The position numbers and the translations under genes were made by a program. From Methylorubrum aminovorans (GTDB lineage: Bacteria > Pseudomonadota > Alphaproteobacteria > Rhizobiales > Beijerinckiaceae), in contig NZ_BPRC01000005.1 in NCBI RefSeq assembly GCF_022179725.1, positions 1 to 64,000 on the forward strand: 64,000 nucleotides of DNA, written 5' to 3'. The notes beneath the pieces are model-generated. The model was not told the origin of the DNA. It ran no database searches and saw only the letters and a list, made by a program, of their open reading frames with translations. Position 1 is the stretch's first letter, and every line of letters starts with the position of its first letter. This document shows positions 24,482 to 33,506 of the stretch, one piece after another.

Positions 24482-26245
24482 ATGAGCTATCGTGCGCCCG
24501 TCGAGGAGATGGCCTTCACGCTCCGCCACGTCGCGGGGCTCGACGCCGTGCTGGCGCATAGCGGGGCCGAGATCGGCCCCGACGACGCGCTCGCCATCCT
24601 CGAAGAGGCGGGCCGGTTCGCCAGCAACGTCATCGCTCCGCTCAACCGGATCGGCGACCGCCACGGCACACTGTTCTCGGACGGGACCGTCACCACCGCA
24701 CCGGGCTGGGTGTCGGCCTACCGCGCCTTCGTCGAGGGCGGCTGGAACGGCGTGCTCGCCGCGCCCGACTACGGGGGGCAGGGCCTGCCGCACCTGATCG
24801 CTGCCGCCTGCACCGAGATGTGGAACGGCGCCAACCTCGCCTTCGGCCTCTGCCCCCTGCTCACCGCCGGCGGCATCGAGGCGCTGGCCGCCCACGGCTC
24901 CGACGACCTGAAGGGCCGCTATCTCGAGAAGCTCATCTCGGGCGAGTGGACCGCGACCATGAACCTGACCGAGCCGCAGGCGGGCTCGGACCTCTCCGCC
25001 CTGCGCACACGGGCCGAGCCCAACAGCGACGGCAGCTACCGGATCACGGGCGCCAAGATCTACATCACCTACGGCGAGCACGACCTTGCCGACAACATCT
25101 GCCACCTCGTGCTGGCCCGGCTGAAGGACGCGCCGGCCGGCACCCGCGGCATCTCGCTGTTCCTCGTGCCGAAGGTGCTGCCGGACGGGCGCCGCAACGA
25201 CCTGCGCTGTTCGGGCATCGAGCACAAGCTCGGCATCCACGCCTCGCCCACCTGCTCCATGGCCTTCGGTGACGCCGGCGGCGCGACCGGCTGGCTGATC
25301 GGCGAGGAGAACCGGGGGCTGGCCTGCATGTTCACGATGATGAACTCGGCCCGGCTCAATGTCGGCCTGCAGGGCGTGGGCGTGGCGGAAGCGGCCTATC
25401 AGAAGGCCCTCGGCTATGCCCGCGAGCGCCGCCAGGGCCGGGCGCCGGGCTCGCCCGAGCCGGTCAGCGCCATCGTCGCGCATGCCGACATCCAGCGCAT
25501 GCTTTTGACCATGAAAGCCTACACGGCGGCGGCGCGCGGCATTTGTTACCTCACCGCGCAAGCCCTCGACGCGGCGCACGGCCCCGAGGGCAAGGCGGCA
25601 CATGACCGCGCCTCCCTGCTGACGCCGGTGGCCAAGGCCTTCTCCACCGACATCGCCAACGAGGTGACCTCGCTGGGCGTCCAGATCCATGGCGGCATGG
25701 GCTTCGTCGAGGAGACCGGCGCGGCACAGCTCATGCGGGATGCGCGCATCCTCGGCATCTACGAGGGCACCAACGGCATCCAGGCGATCGACCTCGTCAC
25801 CCGAAAGCTGCCGCTCGCTGGGGGCACCACGGTCGGTGCCCAGATCGCCGCGATGCGGCGGGTGGCGGAAGGGCTCCTGAAGGACGGCGCGCCCGGCTTC
25901 GGCCTCGCCGCGCCGCGGCTTCGCGAGGGCATCGGCAGCCTCGACCGGGCGACGAGCTTCCTGCTGAAGGCGCTGGCCTCGAACCGGCCGCAGGACGCGC
26001 TGCCCGGCGCGACGCCGTATCTGCGCCTGTTCGGTCTCGTGCAGGGCGCGGCCTGCCTCGCGACCGCCGGCCTCGCCGCGAGCGCCGCGCTCAAAGCGGG
26101 CGAGACCGATCCGGCCCAGGCCGCGCGCATCGCGCTCGCCCGCTTCTTCGCCGAGAACCTGCTGCCGGCGGCCGGCGGTCTGGAACAGGCGATCCTGACC
26201 GGCGGCGACTTCGCCGACGATCCCGCCTTCGCGCTCGCGGGGTGA
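24482..26245 (+). CDS. Acyl-CoA dehydrogenase family protein
   Basis: A 587-residue FAD enzyme oxidising an acyl-CoA to its 2-enoyl form. It has an N-terminal extension (MSYRAPVEEMAFTLRHVAGL) typical of the long ACAD branch that includes 3-methylmercaptopropionyl-CoA dehydrogenase (DmdC). FAD/substrate motifs are TATMNLTEPQAGSDLSALRT and ITGAKIYITYGEHDL. The catalytic-helix end is GGMGFVEETGAAQLMRDARI, with IYEGTNGIQAIDLVTRKL. A C-terminal helical domain (about 470-585) completes it. ATG 24482 was chosen because the protein begins there in homologues. It is convergent with the TetR gene, six bases apart. The substrate cannot be assigned; medium or thio-ether acyl-CoA is plausible. Confidence 0.88.
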   Translation: MSYRAPVEEMAFTLRHVAGLDAVLAHSGAEIGPDDALAILEEAGRFASNVIAPLNRIGDRHGTLFSDGTVTTAPGWVSAYRAFVEGGWNGVLAAPDYGGQGLPHLIAAACTEMWNGANLAFGLCPLLTAGGIEALAAHGSDDLKGRYLEKLISGEWTATMNLTEPQAGSDLSALRTRAEPNSDGSYRITGAKIYITYGEHDLADNICHLVLARLKDAPAGTRGISLFLVPKVLPDGRRNDLRCSGIEHKLGIHASPTCSMAFGDAGGATGWLIGEENRGLACMFTMMNSARLNVGLQGVGVAEAAYQKALGYARERRQGRAPGSPEPVSAIVAHADIQRMLLTMKAYTAAARGICYLTAQALDAAHGPEGKAAHDRASLLTPVAKAFSTDIANEVTSLGVQIHGGMGFVEETGAAQLMRDARILGIYEGTNGIQAIDLVTRKLPLAGGTTVGAQIAAMRRVAEGLLKDGAPGFGLAAPRLREGIGSLDRATSFLLKALASNRPQDALPGATPYLRLFGLVQGAACLATAGLAASAALKAGETDPAQAARIALARFFAENLLPAAGGLEQAILTGGDFADDPAFALAG

Positions 26246-26251
26246 GCGCGA

Positions 26252-26926
26252 TTACCGCGCTGCAGCCGGCCCGTATCCGGCGAAGAAGACCCGAACGGCT
26301 TCCGCGACCCGGTGAGCGATCTCCGCTTCGCCGGGCGCCTCGCCGGCGTTGAACAGCAGGCGCGTCAGCATCCCGGCCTGGCAGAGCTGGAGGAAGTGCT
26401 TGGCGGCGAGGTCGGTGTCGGCGGCGGCGAGGCGCCCGGCCGCGACCTGCGCGTCGAGATAAGCCTTGAGCCGGCCGACGCCGCAGGCCGGGCCGGCCTC
26501 GTAGAAGGCCTGCCCGAACCGGGGGAATTTCTCGCAGGCGCCGATCACCATGCGGATGATCGAGACGTGCTCCGGCCGCGCCATCATCGCGAGATAGCTG
26601 GTGCCGAGCCGCGTCAGCACCGCGCGCACGTCCGGGTCGTCCTCGTCGAGCCGGAACAGGTTCTCGGCCAGCCCTGTCTTCGCCTCGGTGGTCAGCGCCT
26701 CGAACAGCGCCTCCTTGCTGTCGAAGTAGACGTAGAGCGTGCCCTTCGAGACATTGGCCGCCTTGGCGATCTCGCCCATGCTGGCCCCGTCGAAGCCCGA
26801 CGCCATGAAGACCTGCCGCGCGCCCTCCAGAATCTGCCGGCGCTTCTCGCTCTCGCCCGAAGGGGATATCTGGGAGGCTCCCTGCGGAGCCGCCGGCTCC
26901 CGCTCCTGTCTCGCCGCGCTCGCCAT
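26252..26926 (-). CDS. TetR-family repressor of the adjacent efflux pair
   Basis: A 224-residue regulator. An N-terminal helix-turn-helix sits at about 30-75 (GARQVFMASGFDGASMGEIA; NVSKGTLYVYFDSKEALFEA), after a 28-residue disordered tail. The ligand-binding domain matches the TetR_C type often linked to multidrug pumps (FPRFGQAFYEAGPACGVGRL). It is divergent from the EmrAB-type genes. Two 19-base palindromes lie in the gap, one 33 bases before its own start and one before the adaptor gene, so it probably represses both itself and the pump. Confidence 0.88.
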   Translation of the reverse strand: MASAARQEREPAAPQGASQISPSGESEKRRQILEGARQVFMASGFDGASMGEIAKAANVSKGTLYVYFDSKEALFEALTTEAKTGLAENLFRLDEDDPDVRAVLTRLGTSYLAMMARPEHVSIIRMVIGACEKFPRFGQAFYEAGPACGVGRLKAYLDAQVAAGRLAAADTDLAAKHFLQLCQAGMLTRLLFNAGEAPGEAEIAHRVAEAVRVFFAGYGPAAAR

Positions 26927-26958
26927 CGCCTGATCCGCTTACCCTGACCCGCCCGCAT

Positions 26959-26977
26959 TGACCGAACCGTTCAGTCA
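26959..26977. promoter_or_regulatory. TetR operator 1
   Basis: TGACCGAACCGTTCAGTCA is a 9-1-9 palindrome with one mismatched pair. It is near-identical to operator 2 at 27026-27044, and lies 33 bases upstream of the TetR gene start. Binding is inferred from symmetry, repetition and position. Confidence 0.75.
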
Positions 26978-27025
26978 GTGATAGCTAGCCTCCGAATGAC
27001 GGCGGCGTCAACTCGACCCGTCGAG

Positions 27026-27044
27026 TGACCGAACGGTTCGGTCA
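27026..27044. promoter_or_regulatory. TetR operator 2 (perfect palindrome)
   Basis: TGACCGAACGGTTCGGTCA has perfect 9-base arms around one base. It lies 22 bases before the chosen adaptor start (27067), where a bound repressor would block the promoter or early transcript. Spacing between the two operators is 67 bases centre to centre. Confidence 0.8.
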
Positions 27045-27066
27045 GTGCATGTCTGGGATGTCAGCC

Positions 27067-28272
27067 ATGTCGCTTCGTGAAGATTCCGACCGAGCCGAGT
27101 CTGCGCTCGAGACGGCCGAGGCGGAGCGGGCCGAGACCGGCCGTTCCCCGGCCCTGCGCCCTGCCCCCGTCGCCGAGCCGGTGCCGCCCTCCCCCGCCAA
27201 GCCCCGGCGTCCGCTGCGGCGCGCGCTGCTGGGGCTCGTGCTCTGTGCGGCTCTCGGCGGCGGCGCCTATGCCGGCTGGGATTGGTGGACGGTCGGGCGC
27301 TTCTTCGTCAGCACCGACGACGCCTACGTCCAGGCGGACATCTCGGTGCTCGCCGCCAAGGTGTCGGGCTATCTCGCGGCGGTACCGGTGGTGAACGGGC
27401 AGGCGGTCAAGCGCGGCGACGTGATCGCCCGGCTCGACGACGGCGATTACCGCCTCGCCCTGAAGGCGGCGCAAGACAAGCTCGCCACCCAGGAGAGCAC
27501 CATCGCCCGGATCGGCCGGCAGGCCGAGGCCGCCCAGGCGCAGGTGCTGCAGAGCGCGGCGCAGATCGATGCCGCGAAGGCCGACGCGGTGCGAGCGGGC
27601 GCCGATTACGCCCGCGCCACGGGGATGCAGGCCGACTACGTCGCGAAATCCCGCCTGGATCAGGCGAAGGCCGACCGCGACCGCACCGAGGCGGCGGTGA
27701 AATCGGCCGAGGCCGCCCTCGTCGCGGCACGCGCCAATGTCGAGGTGCTGCGGGCGCAGGGGCGCGAGGCGGAAAACCTCGCCGCGGAGCTGCGCACCGC
27801 CGCCGACCGCGCGCAGCGCGACCTCGACTTCGCGGTGATCCGCGCGCCCTTCGACGGCGTCGTCGGCAACAAGGCGGTGGAGGCCGGCGCCTACGTTGCG
27901 CCGGGCTCGCGGATCGCCGCCCTGGTGCCGCTGCAGAGCGTGCGGGTCGATGCGAATTTCAAGGAGACGCAGCTCGGCCGGGTCCGGCCGGGGCAGGAGG
28001 TCCACATCCATGTGGACGCCTATCCCGACCGCGACATCGTCGGCACGGTGGAATCGCTCTCGCCCGCCTCCGGCTCGGTCTTCAGCCTGCTGCCGCCCGA
28101 CAACGCCACCGGCAACTTCACCAAGATCGTCCAGCGCCTGCCCGTGCGCGTCCACGTGCCCGAGGCGGTCGCCCGCGAGGGCCTGCTGCGCCCCGGCCTC
28201 TCGGTGGTGGTCAAGGTCGATACCCGCGAGGGCACCGACGCGCCGGTGCAGCGGCTCGCCGCCCGGCGCTGA
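27067..28272 (+). CDS. emrA: HlyD/EmrA-type membrane fusion protein
   Basis: Periplasmic adaptor of a drug-efflux pump, about 401 residues. A cytoplasmic N-terminus is followed by one membrane helix (RALLGLVLCAALGGGAYAGWDW), a biotinyl-lipoyl half-motif (VSTDDAYVQADISVLAAKVS; VKRGDVIARLDDGDY), a long coiled coil (about 110-235) and a beta-barrel segment (VIRAPFDGVVGNKAVEAGAY). Start choice is between ATG 27049, 27058 and 27067; I prefer 27067 because TGGGA precedes it at good spacing. A longer GTG frame at 27025 would start inside operator 2. It pairs with the MFS gene that follows. Confidence 0.88.
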   Translation: MSLREDSDRAESALETAEAERAETGRSPALRPAPVAEPVPPSPAKPRRPLRRALLGLVLCAALGGGAYAGWDWWTVGRFFVSTDDAYVQADISVLAAKVSGYLAAVPVVNGQAVKRGDVIARLDDGDYRLALKAAQDKLATQESTIARIGRQAEAAQAQVLQSAAQIDAAKADAVRAGADYARATGMQADYVAKSRLDQAKADRDRTEAAVKSAEAALVAARANVEVLRAQGREAENLAAELRTAADRAQRDLDFAVIRAPFDGVVGNKAVEAGAYVAPGSRIAALVPLQSVRVDANFKETQLGRVRPGQEVHIHVDAYPDRDIVGTVESLSPASGSVFSLLPPDNATGNFTKIVQRLPVRVHVPEAVAREGLLRPGLSVVVKVDTREGTDAPVQRLAARR

Positions 28273-28330
28273 GATTTCTTGTCGCCCCGCAGAACCGGGC
28301 CGACTCAACCGCGCGTCCCGTCCACACCCC

Positions 28331-28437
28331 GATCCTGAGGTGCCGAAGCGAAGGCGGAGGCCCCGAAGGATCCTCCAGATCCCGCGCGATCCCTGGAGGA
28401 TCCTTCGAGGCCCGCTTCGCGGGCACCTCAGGATGAG
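28331..28437. repeat. Large nested inverted repeat between emrA and emrB
   Basis: Outer arms are GATCCTGAGGTGCC (28331-28344) and GGCACCTCAGGAT (28422-28434). Inner arms are AAGGATCCTCCAG (28366-28378) and CTGGAGGATCCTT (28393-28405). It closely resembles a dispersed palindromic repeat common in Rhizobiales genomes (CCTGAGGTGCCCGC ... CTCGAAGGATCCTCC form). Sitting inside the efflux operon, it may weaken expression of the second gene or stabilise the first. Confidence 0.7.
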
Positions 28438-28481
28438 GTCGCGGGGTGGAACGCAACCTCGAACCGTCACCGAGGCGCCCC

Positions 28482-30062
28482 ATGGCCGCCACCCTCGCTG
28501 CGACCGCCAAAGATCCCGTCACCGACCCGCCCATCGATCGCCGCCGCATGGTGGCGTTCCTGTGCATGGTGTTCGGGATGTTCATGGCGATCCTCGACAT
28601 CCAGATCGTCTCGGCCTCGCTCAACGAGATCCAGGCCGGCCTCTCGGCCTCGGGCGACGAGATCCCCTGGGTCCAGACGAGCTACCTCATCGCCGAGGTG
28701 ATCTCGATCCCGCTCTCGGGCACCCTGTCGCGGGTGCTCTCGACGCGGTGGATGTTCTCGATCTCGGCCGGCGGCTTCACGCTGATGAGCCTGATGTGCG
28801 CCACCTCCTCGTCGATCGGCGAGATGATCGTCTGGCGCGCGGCTCAAGGCTTCATCGGCGGCGGCATGATCCCGACCGTGTTCGCCGCGGCCTTCACGAT
28901 CTTTCCGCCCTCCAAGCGCTCCATCGTCTCGCCGATGATCGGCCTCGTGGCCACGCTGGCGCCGACCATCGGCCCGACCATCGGCGGTTACCTCACCGAC
29001 CTGTTCTCCTGGCACTGGCTGTTCCTGATCAACATCGTGCCGGGCATCTTCGTCACGGTCTCGACCTTCCTCCTGATCGATTTCGACCGGCCGAACTTCG
29101 ATCTGCTGAAATCCTTCGACTGGGCCGGCCTTGCCTTCATGGCGAGCTTCCTCGGCTGCCTCGAATATGTGCTGGAGGAGGGCCCGAACCACGACTGGCT
29201 GCAGGACGAGGCGGTGTTCGTCTGCGCCATCGTCTGCGCCGTGTCGGGCCTGGCCTTCTTCGCCCGCGTCTTCACCGCGCGCCAGCCGATCGTCGATCTG
29301 CGCGCCTTCTCCGACCGCAACTTCGCCGCCGGCTGCGCGGCGAGCTTTGTCCTCGGCATCGGCCTCTACGGACTGACCTACCTCTACCCGGTCTATCTCG
29401 CCCGCGTGCGCGGCTACTCGGCGCTGCAGATCGGCGAAACGATGTTCGTCTCAGGCCTGTGCATGTTCGCCACCGCGCCGATCGCCGGAAAGCTCTCGGC
29501 GAAGCTCGACCCGCGGGTCATGATGGCGGTGGGGTTTTCGGGCTTCGCCGTCGGCACCTGGATCGTCACCGGGCTCACCAAGGACTGGGACTTCTACGAG
29601 TTGCTGTGGCCACAGGTGCTGCGCGGCTGCTCGCTGATGCTGTGCATGATCCCGATCAACAACATCGCGCTCGGCACCCTGCCGCCGGAGCGGATGAAGA
29701 ACGCCTCGGGCCTGTTCAACCTCACGCGCAACCTCGGCGGCGCGGTGGGGCTCGCCCTCATCAACACGATCCTGAATGCCCGCTGGGACCTCCACCTCGC
29801 GCGCCTGCACGAGCGCTTCACCTGGGCCAACGGCGCGGCGCTGGAGCGGCTCGACGCCATGCGGCGCCAGTTCGAAGTGTTGGGCGGCGACGCCAACGGC
29901 ATGGCACTGAAGGCGCTCAACAACACCGTGCGGATCCAAGGGCTGGTGATGGGCTTCGAGGACGTGTTCCTCGTCCTCACCATGCTGTTCTTGGGCATGG
30001 CCTGCGCCACGCCGCTGATCCGCCGCCCGCGCGGGGCCGCGCCGGCGGGAGCGGGGCATTGA
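28482..30062 (+). CDS. emrB: DHA2-family MFS drug transporter (EmrB/QacA type)
   Basis: A 526-residue inner-membrane proton antiporter with 14 predicted helices. Signature segments are FGMFMAILDIQIVSASLNEI, IPWVQTSYLIAEVISIPLSG and the motif C region GLVATLAPTIGPTIGGYLTD. The last is an extended form of the antiporter motif GPxxGG. I take ATG 28482 with GAGG six bases upstream; a GTG at 28446 would add 12 residues. With the preceding adaptor it forms an EmrAB-type tripartite pump needing an outer-membrane TolC. The substrate is unknown. It is convergent with the kinase gene, ten bases apart. Confidence 0.9.
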   Translation: MAATLAATAKDPVTDPPIDRRRMVAFLCMVFGMFMAILDIQIVSASLNEIQAGLSASGDEIPWVQTSYLIAEVISIPLSGTLSRVLSTRWMFSISAGGFTLMSLMCATSSSIGEMIVWRAAQGFIGGGMIPTVFAAAFTIFPPSKRSIVSPMIGLVATLAPTIGPTIGGYLTDLFSWHWLFLINIVPGIFVTVSTFLLIDFDRPNFDLLKSFDWAGLAFMASFLGCLEYVLEEGPNHDWLQDEAVFVCAIVCAVSGLAFFARVFTARQPIVDLRAFSDRNFAAGCAASFVLGIGLYGLTYLYPVYLARVRGYSALQIGETMFVSGLCMFATAPIAGKLSAKLDPRVMMAVGFSGFAVGTWIVTGLTKDWDFYELLWPQVLRGCSLMLCMIPINNIALGTLPPERMKNASGLFNLTRNLGGAVGLALINTILNARWDLHLARLHERFTWANGAALERLDAMRRQFEVLGGDANGMALKALNNTVRIQGLVMGFEDVFLVLTMLFLGMACATPLIRRPRGAAPAGAGH

Positions 30063-30071
30063 GGGCCCTCC

Positions 30072-31628
30072 TCACGCCGCCTTCGCCCCCGCGGCGCGGT
30101 CGGGGATGACGATCCGGAAGCGCGCGCCGCCCGCCGTCTCGTCGAGGCAAAGGGTGCCGCCGTTGAGGCGCACCAGTTCCGAGGCGATGGCGAGGCCGAG
30201 CCCCGTGCCGCCGGCCCGGGTCGAGCCCTGGAAGGCGGCGAACAGGTTGACCTTGGCCCGCTCGGGCACGCCGGGGCCGTTATCGGTCACGAGCACCGTG
30301 ACGGAACCCGCACCGGGCGGTCCATTGCGGATGCCCTCGATCAGCACGGTGCCGTCCGCGGTCTTGGCCGCCGCATGAGCCTGAACCGCGTTGCGCACGA
30401 GATTGGTCAGCGCCCGCAGGAGCTGCTCGGGATCGACGTCGATCTCCAGATCCGGCGCCGCGCGGGTCTCGACCCGGAGCTGGGCGGCCGGCATCAGGTC
30501 GGCAAGGTCGGTCAATTCCTCGAGCAGAGGCGCGAGCGCCACCATGCGCCGCTGCGGGTTCGGCTCCGTGGCACGGCCGTAGGCGAGGGTCGCCTCGCAG
30601 AAGCGGATCGCCCGGTCGAGGGTCTCGACGAGGCGCGGCGCAACGCGCTGCACCAGAGGGTCGGAGACGCTCTCCAGGCGGTCGCCGAGAAGCTGGGCGG
30701 TGGTGAGCAGGTTGCGCAGCTCGTGGTTGATCTTGCTCACCGAGAGGCCGAGTTCGGCCAGCCGCCGCCGCTGGCGCAGCTCGCCGCCGAGTGCCACCTG
30801 CATCCGGGCGAGCGCGTTCTCCGCCTGCCCGATCTCGTCGGTGCGCCCCGAAGACCGTTCCACACGATCGGTCCGCTCGGGGTCGTCGGCGAAGGCGGCG
30901 ATGTCGCGGGCGAGCCGGACCACCGGCCGCACGATCGCCCGCTGGAGCACGAAGAAGACGAGCCCGGCCGCCAGCACCGCGATGATGAGGCAGGCCACGA
31001 GCAGCCGGAGCGAGAAATCGGCCAGAGCCGCCCGCAGAGGCCCCTCATCGAGCAGAACCTCGACCGCGTCGAACCCGTCCTGCCCCGGCCCGATCGCCCG
31101 GATCGGCGCCTCGGTGGGAAGGAACAGCGTCCGAAAGGCGCCGCCGACCGAGCCCGTCAGGCCGCGCTCGCGCAGATCGACCGTCTCGGCGACGGCGGTC
31201 GGCGCCGGCCCGTCGGTGAGATAGCGCCACGTATCGCCGACCCGCACGGCAATGGCGCGAGCGCCCACGCCCATCAGGAGGCGCCGGGCGGTCTCTTCGG
31301 GGACCTGTCCCTCGGGCGCGGCGTTCAGCACGAGGGCGGCGACGCGCGCCGCCGCGACCCGGTCGGAAAGCCGCGAGAGCCGGTAGGTCGCCACCGCCGG
31401 GACGTAGATCAGGATCTCGGCCAGGACGACGAAAGCGACCGTCAGCAGGAACAGACGGCCCGACAGCCCGAGCCGCCCGAGCCACGCGAAGGCGCGCGCA
31501 CGCAACGGCGGCCTGCCAGCCGGTGCCTCGATATGCCAGAGCAGGGCAGCTTTTGCCGCCGGATCATTCTGAGTCGCGTCCACCGGCTCTGATGGCCGGC
31601 CAGGAAACGGAAGGCGGGGCCGTTTCAA
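30072..31628 (-). CDS. Membrane-bound sensor histidine kinase
   Basis: A 518-residue kinase. TM1 is LFLLTVAFVVLAEILIYVPA (about 60-80), followed by a periplasmic domain (about 80-215), TM2 LLVACLIIAVLAAGLVFFVL, HAMP (about 240-290) and HisKA with SVSKINHELRNLLTTAQLLG. HATPase_c has ALTNLVRNAVQAHAA, TDNGPGVPERAKVNLFAAFQ, and GGTGLGLAIASELVRLNGG. No response regulator lies beside it, so it is an orphan kinase here. The start is TTG 31628 with a weak GGGTGA in front; GTG about 31580 is an alternative. Confidence 0.85.
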   Translation of the reverse strand: MKRPRLPFPGRPSEPVDATQNDPAAKAALLWHIEAPAGRPPLRARAFAWLGRLGLSGRLFLLTVAFVVLAEILIYVPAVATYRLSRLSDRVAAARVAALVLNAAPEGQVPEETARRLLMGVGARAIAVRVGDTWRYLTDGPAPTAVAETVDLRERGLTGSVGGAFRTLFLPTEAPIRAIGPGQDGFDAVEVLLDEGPLRAALADFSLRLLVACLIIAVLAAGLVFFVLQRAIVRPVVRLARDIAAFADDPERTDRVERSSGRTDEIGQAENALARMQVALGGELRQRRRLAELGLSVSKINHELRNLLTTAQLLGDRLESVSDPLVQRVAPRLVETLDRAIRFCEATLAYGRATEPNPQRRMVALAPLLEELTDLADLMPAAQLRVETRAAPDLEIDVDPEQLLRALTNLVRNAVQAHAAAKTADGTVLIEGIRNGPPGAGSVTVLVTDNGPGVPERAKVNLFAAFQGSTRAGGTGLGLAIASELVRLNGGTLCLDETAGGARFRIVIPDRAAGAKAA

Positions 31629-31750
31629 GCGTCACCCGTCGTTGTGTCGTCCAATCGCAATCCGCATGGCGCGCTCTTTTGCCGGCCTCCCTACGCCGCA
31701 CAAGTTGTGCGGCCGTCCGGTGACGCGCGCCATTCGCTTGTGCGCAAGTC

Positions 31751-32611
31751 TTATGCGCGAAGCGCCCGCCGCTCAAGCCGTCGGCGCAGATAAACTGTCA
31801 AAAGAGCAAATCCTGCCAAAGCCGCCAGCGCCGCCACCATTCCGGGCGTCACCAGCGCGCGCAGATCGATGCCCTTCGAGCAATCCGTCCCCCCGGCCGC
31901 GAGGCAGGCCGCCTTCGCCGCATCGCGCGTGGACAGCATGTCCTCAAGGCCGGCGCCGAGCCCGGCATAGATGAAGGCGCCCGGCGTCAGGCCGAGCAGG
32001 GTGGCCAGCGCGAAGGTGCGCAACCGCACGCCGAAGGCCGCCGGGGCGATGTTGGTGATCCAGTAGGGAAAAATCGGCAGCAGCCGCAGGATCAGGATGT
32101 AGCCGAAACCGTCGCGGCGGAAGCCCTCGGCGAAGCGCCCGATCCGAAGCCCGGCCTTGCGCCGGATCAGGTCGCCGGCGGCGTAGCGCCCGACCGAGAA
32201 CACGATCGCCGCTCCCGTCGTCGACGAGCCGATGGCCATGATGGCTCCGGTGACGGGACCGAACAGCAGCCCGGCCAGCACCGTGAGCACCAGGGTGGCG
32301 GGCAGCGAGACCACCACCGAGCCGACATAGACGAGGCAGGCCAGCGCGATCGCCCGGATCCGGTCCTCGGCGATGAGCGACTGGAGCCAGACCCGCGACT
32401 CGGACAATCGATCGAGGTCGAGGATGTGGGCGCCGCCCGAGGCGAGGATGCCGACGGACAGCGCGGCGAGGACCAGAAGCGGGAGCCAGCGCAGCCAGGG
32501 CCGGCGCGCCCCCGATGCCTCGGGCCCGGCCTGCCGCTCACGCAGCCGATCCTTGGGCCGATCCTTGGGCCGGTCATCCGACCGACCGCCCTCCCCGCCC
32601 CCTGGCGTCAT
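31751..32611 (-). CDS. TVP38/TMEM64 (DedA-related) membrane protein
   Basis: A 286-residue inner-membrane protein. A charged N-terminal tail with RPKDRPKDRLRERQ is followed by about six helices. The SNARE-associated/VTT core is seen as VYVGSVVVSLPATLVLTVLA, LLFGPVTGAIMAIGSSTTGA and ILRLLPIFPYWITNIAPAAF. VTT-domain proteins are associated with lipid scrambling or flipping and membrane homeostasis; the precise role in bacteria is unsettled. A conserved small loop with two cysteines (AACLAAGGTDCSKG) is present. Confidence 0.85.
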   Translation of the reverse strand: MTPGGGEGGRSDDRPKDRPKDRLRERQAGPEASGARRPWLRWLPLLVLAALSVGILASGGAHILDLDRLSESRVWLQSLIAEDRIRAIALACLVYVGSVVVSLPATLVLTVLAGLLFGPVTGAIMAIGSSTTGAAIVFSVGRYAAGDLIRRKAGLRIGRFAEGFRRDGFGYILILRLLPIFPYWITNIAPAAFGVRLRTFALATLLGLTPGAFIYAGLGAGLEDMLSTRDAAKAACLAAGGTDCSKGIDLRALVTPGMVAALAALAGFALLTVYLRRRLERRALRA

Positions 32612-32653
32612 CGGCCTGCCTCCGCCGGACGGTGTTCGCGTGCTCGCGATTGT

Positions 32654-32770
32654 TTGCGCATCGTCTTTCTCCGAAAACCGGCAACCACCTTTCGGGACGA
32701 TGCTCTAGAGCTTTGTGTTTCCATCATCTTTTCCGAAAGCCGGCGACCACCTTTCGGGATGATGTTCTCG
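32654..32770. repeat. Intergenic palindromic repeat, family 1 core, two tandem copies (C, D)
   Basis: Two copies of about 55 bases lie in tandem: 32654-32708 and 32712-32770. Both have the form CATC-GTCTTT-CCGAAAN-CCGGCNACCACCTTTCGGGA-GATG, with CTCTAG closing the first. They fill most of the gap between the TVP38 and PmtA genes. Copy E lies one gene further at 33507-33560. Confidence 0.75.
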
Positions 32771-32773
32771 CCT

Positions 32774-33430
32774 TCAGCCCGGCTTGCGCATGCGCAGGAT
32801 CTTGAAGAAGCCGCCGGGGAAGGTCGGCGCGAGACCGACGACCTCGACGCCGTTGCGCCGGGCCCAGGCCTCGATCCGGGTCGCCTTGAAGTCGGAGGAC
32901 CAGCCGATCTTGGTGCAGAGCGGCGCGACGATCTCCTCGACCCGCGCCACCGGACCGTTCGACTGGCCGAAATGGTTGGCAAGCACGATGCCGCCGCCGG
33001 GGCGGACCACGCGCAGGAATTCGGAGAGCGCGGCCTCCGGGTTCGGCACCAGGGTGATAAGGAACTGCGCTACCACCGCGTCGAAGCTCGCATCGGCGTA
33101 ACCGAGGCGGCACACGTCCATCACCTGGAGCCCTTTGACGTGGGTCAGCCCCTTGCGCCGGACTTTTCCGCGGGCGCGCTTGAGCATGTCCTCGGAGAGA
33201 TCGACGCCGCAGACGAAGCTGTCGCGGGGATAGTAGCCGAGGGACAGGCCAGTGCCGACGCCGGCCTCCAGCACCCGCGGCCCGTGAGCGACCGCCGCCT
33301 CGACGGCGGCGCGAGCGGCCGGCTCGGTGAGCTTGTCGTAGACGACGTCGTAGACCGGCGCCCAGCGGGCATAGGCCTTGCGCATCAAATCGGTGGTCGG
33401 CCCGGCCTCGGGCGCCCGCTCGCTCAGCAT
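32774..33430 (-). CDS. pmtA: Phospholipid N-methyltransferase (PmtA-like)
   Basis: A 218-residue SAM-dependent methyltransferase with motif I VLEAGVGTGLSLGYY and motif II-type GVDLSEDML. The family context matches the Rhodobacter/Agrobacterium PmtA group, which methylates phosphatidylethanolamine stepwise to phosphatidylcholine. Signature parts are YARWAPVYDVVYDKLTEPAA and MDVCRLGYADASFDAVVAQF. ATG 33430 has GGAAGGGTGA upstream; the frame extends to 33463 without support. A general class I methyltransferase of other specificity cannot be ruled out, but length and motifs fit PmtA well. Confidence 0.82.
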   Translation of the reverse strand: MLSERAPEAGPTTDLMRKAYARWAPVYDVVYDKLTEPAARAAVEAAVAHGPRVLEAGVGTGLSLGYYPRDSFVCGVDLSEDMLKRARGKVRRKGLTHVKGLQVMDVCRLGYADASFDAVVAQFLITLVPNPEAALSEFLRVVRPGGGIVLANHFGQSNGPVARVEEIVAPLCTKIGWSSDFKATRIEAWARRNGVEVVGLAPTFPGGFFKILRMRKPG

Positions 33431-33506
33431 GTAAAAGTCACCCTTCCCTCTTTCCGGCCTCAAGCGCCAGCAGCCGCCTCCGCGGCTTTGGCTCTCGCTA
33501 TTTCAC

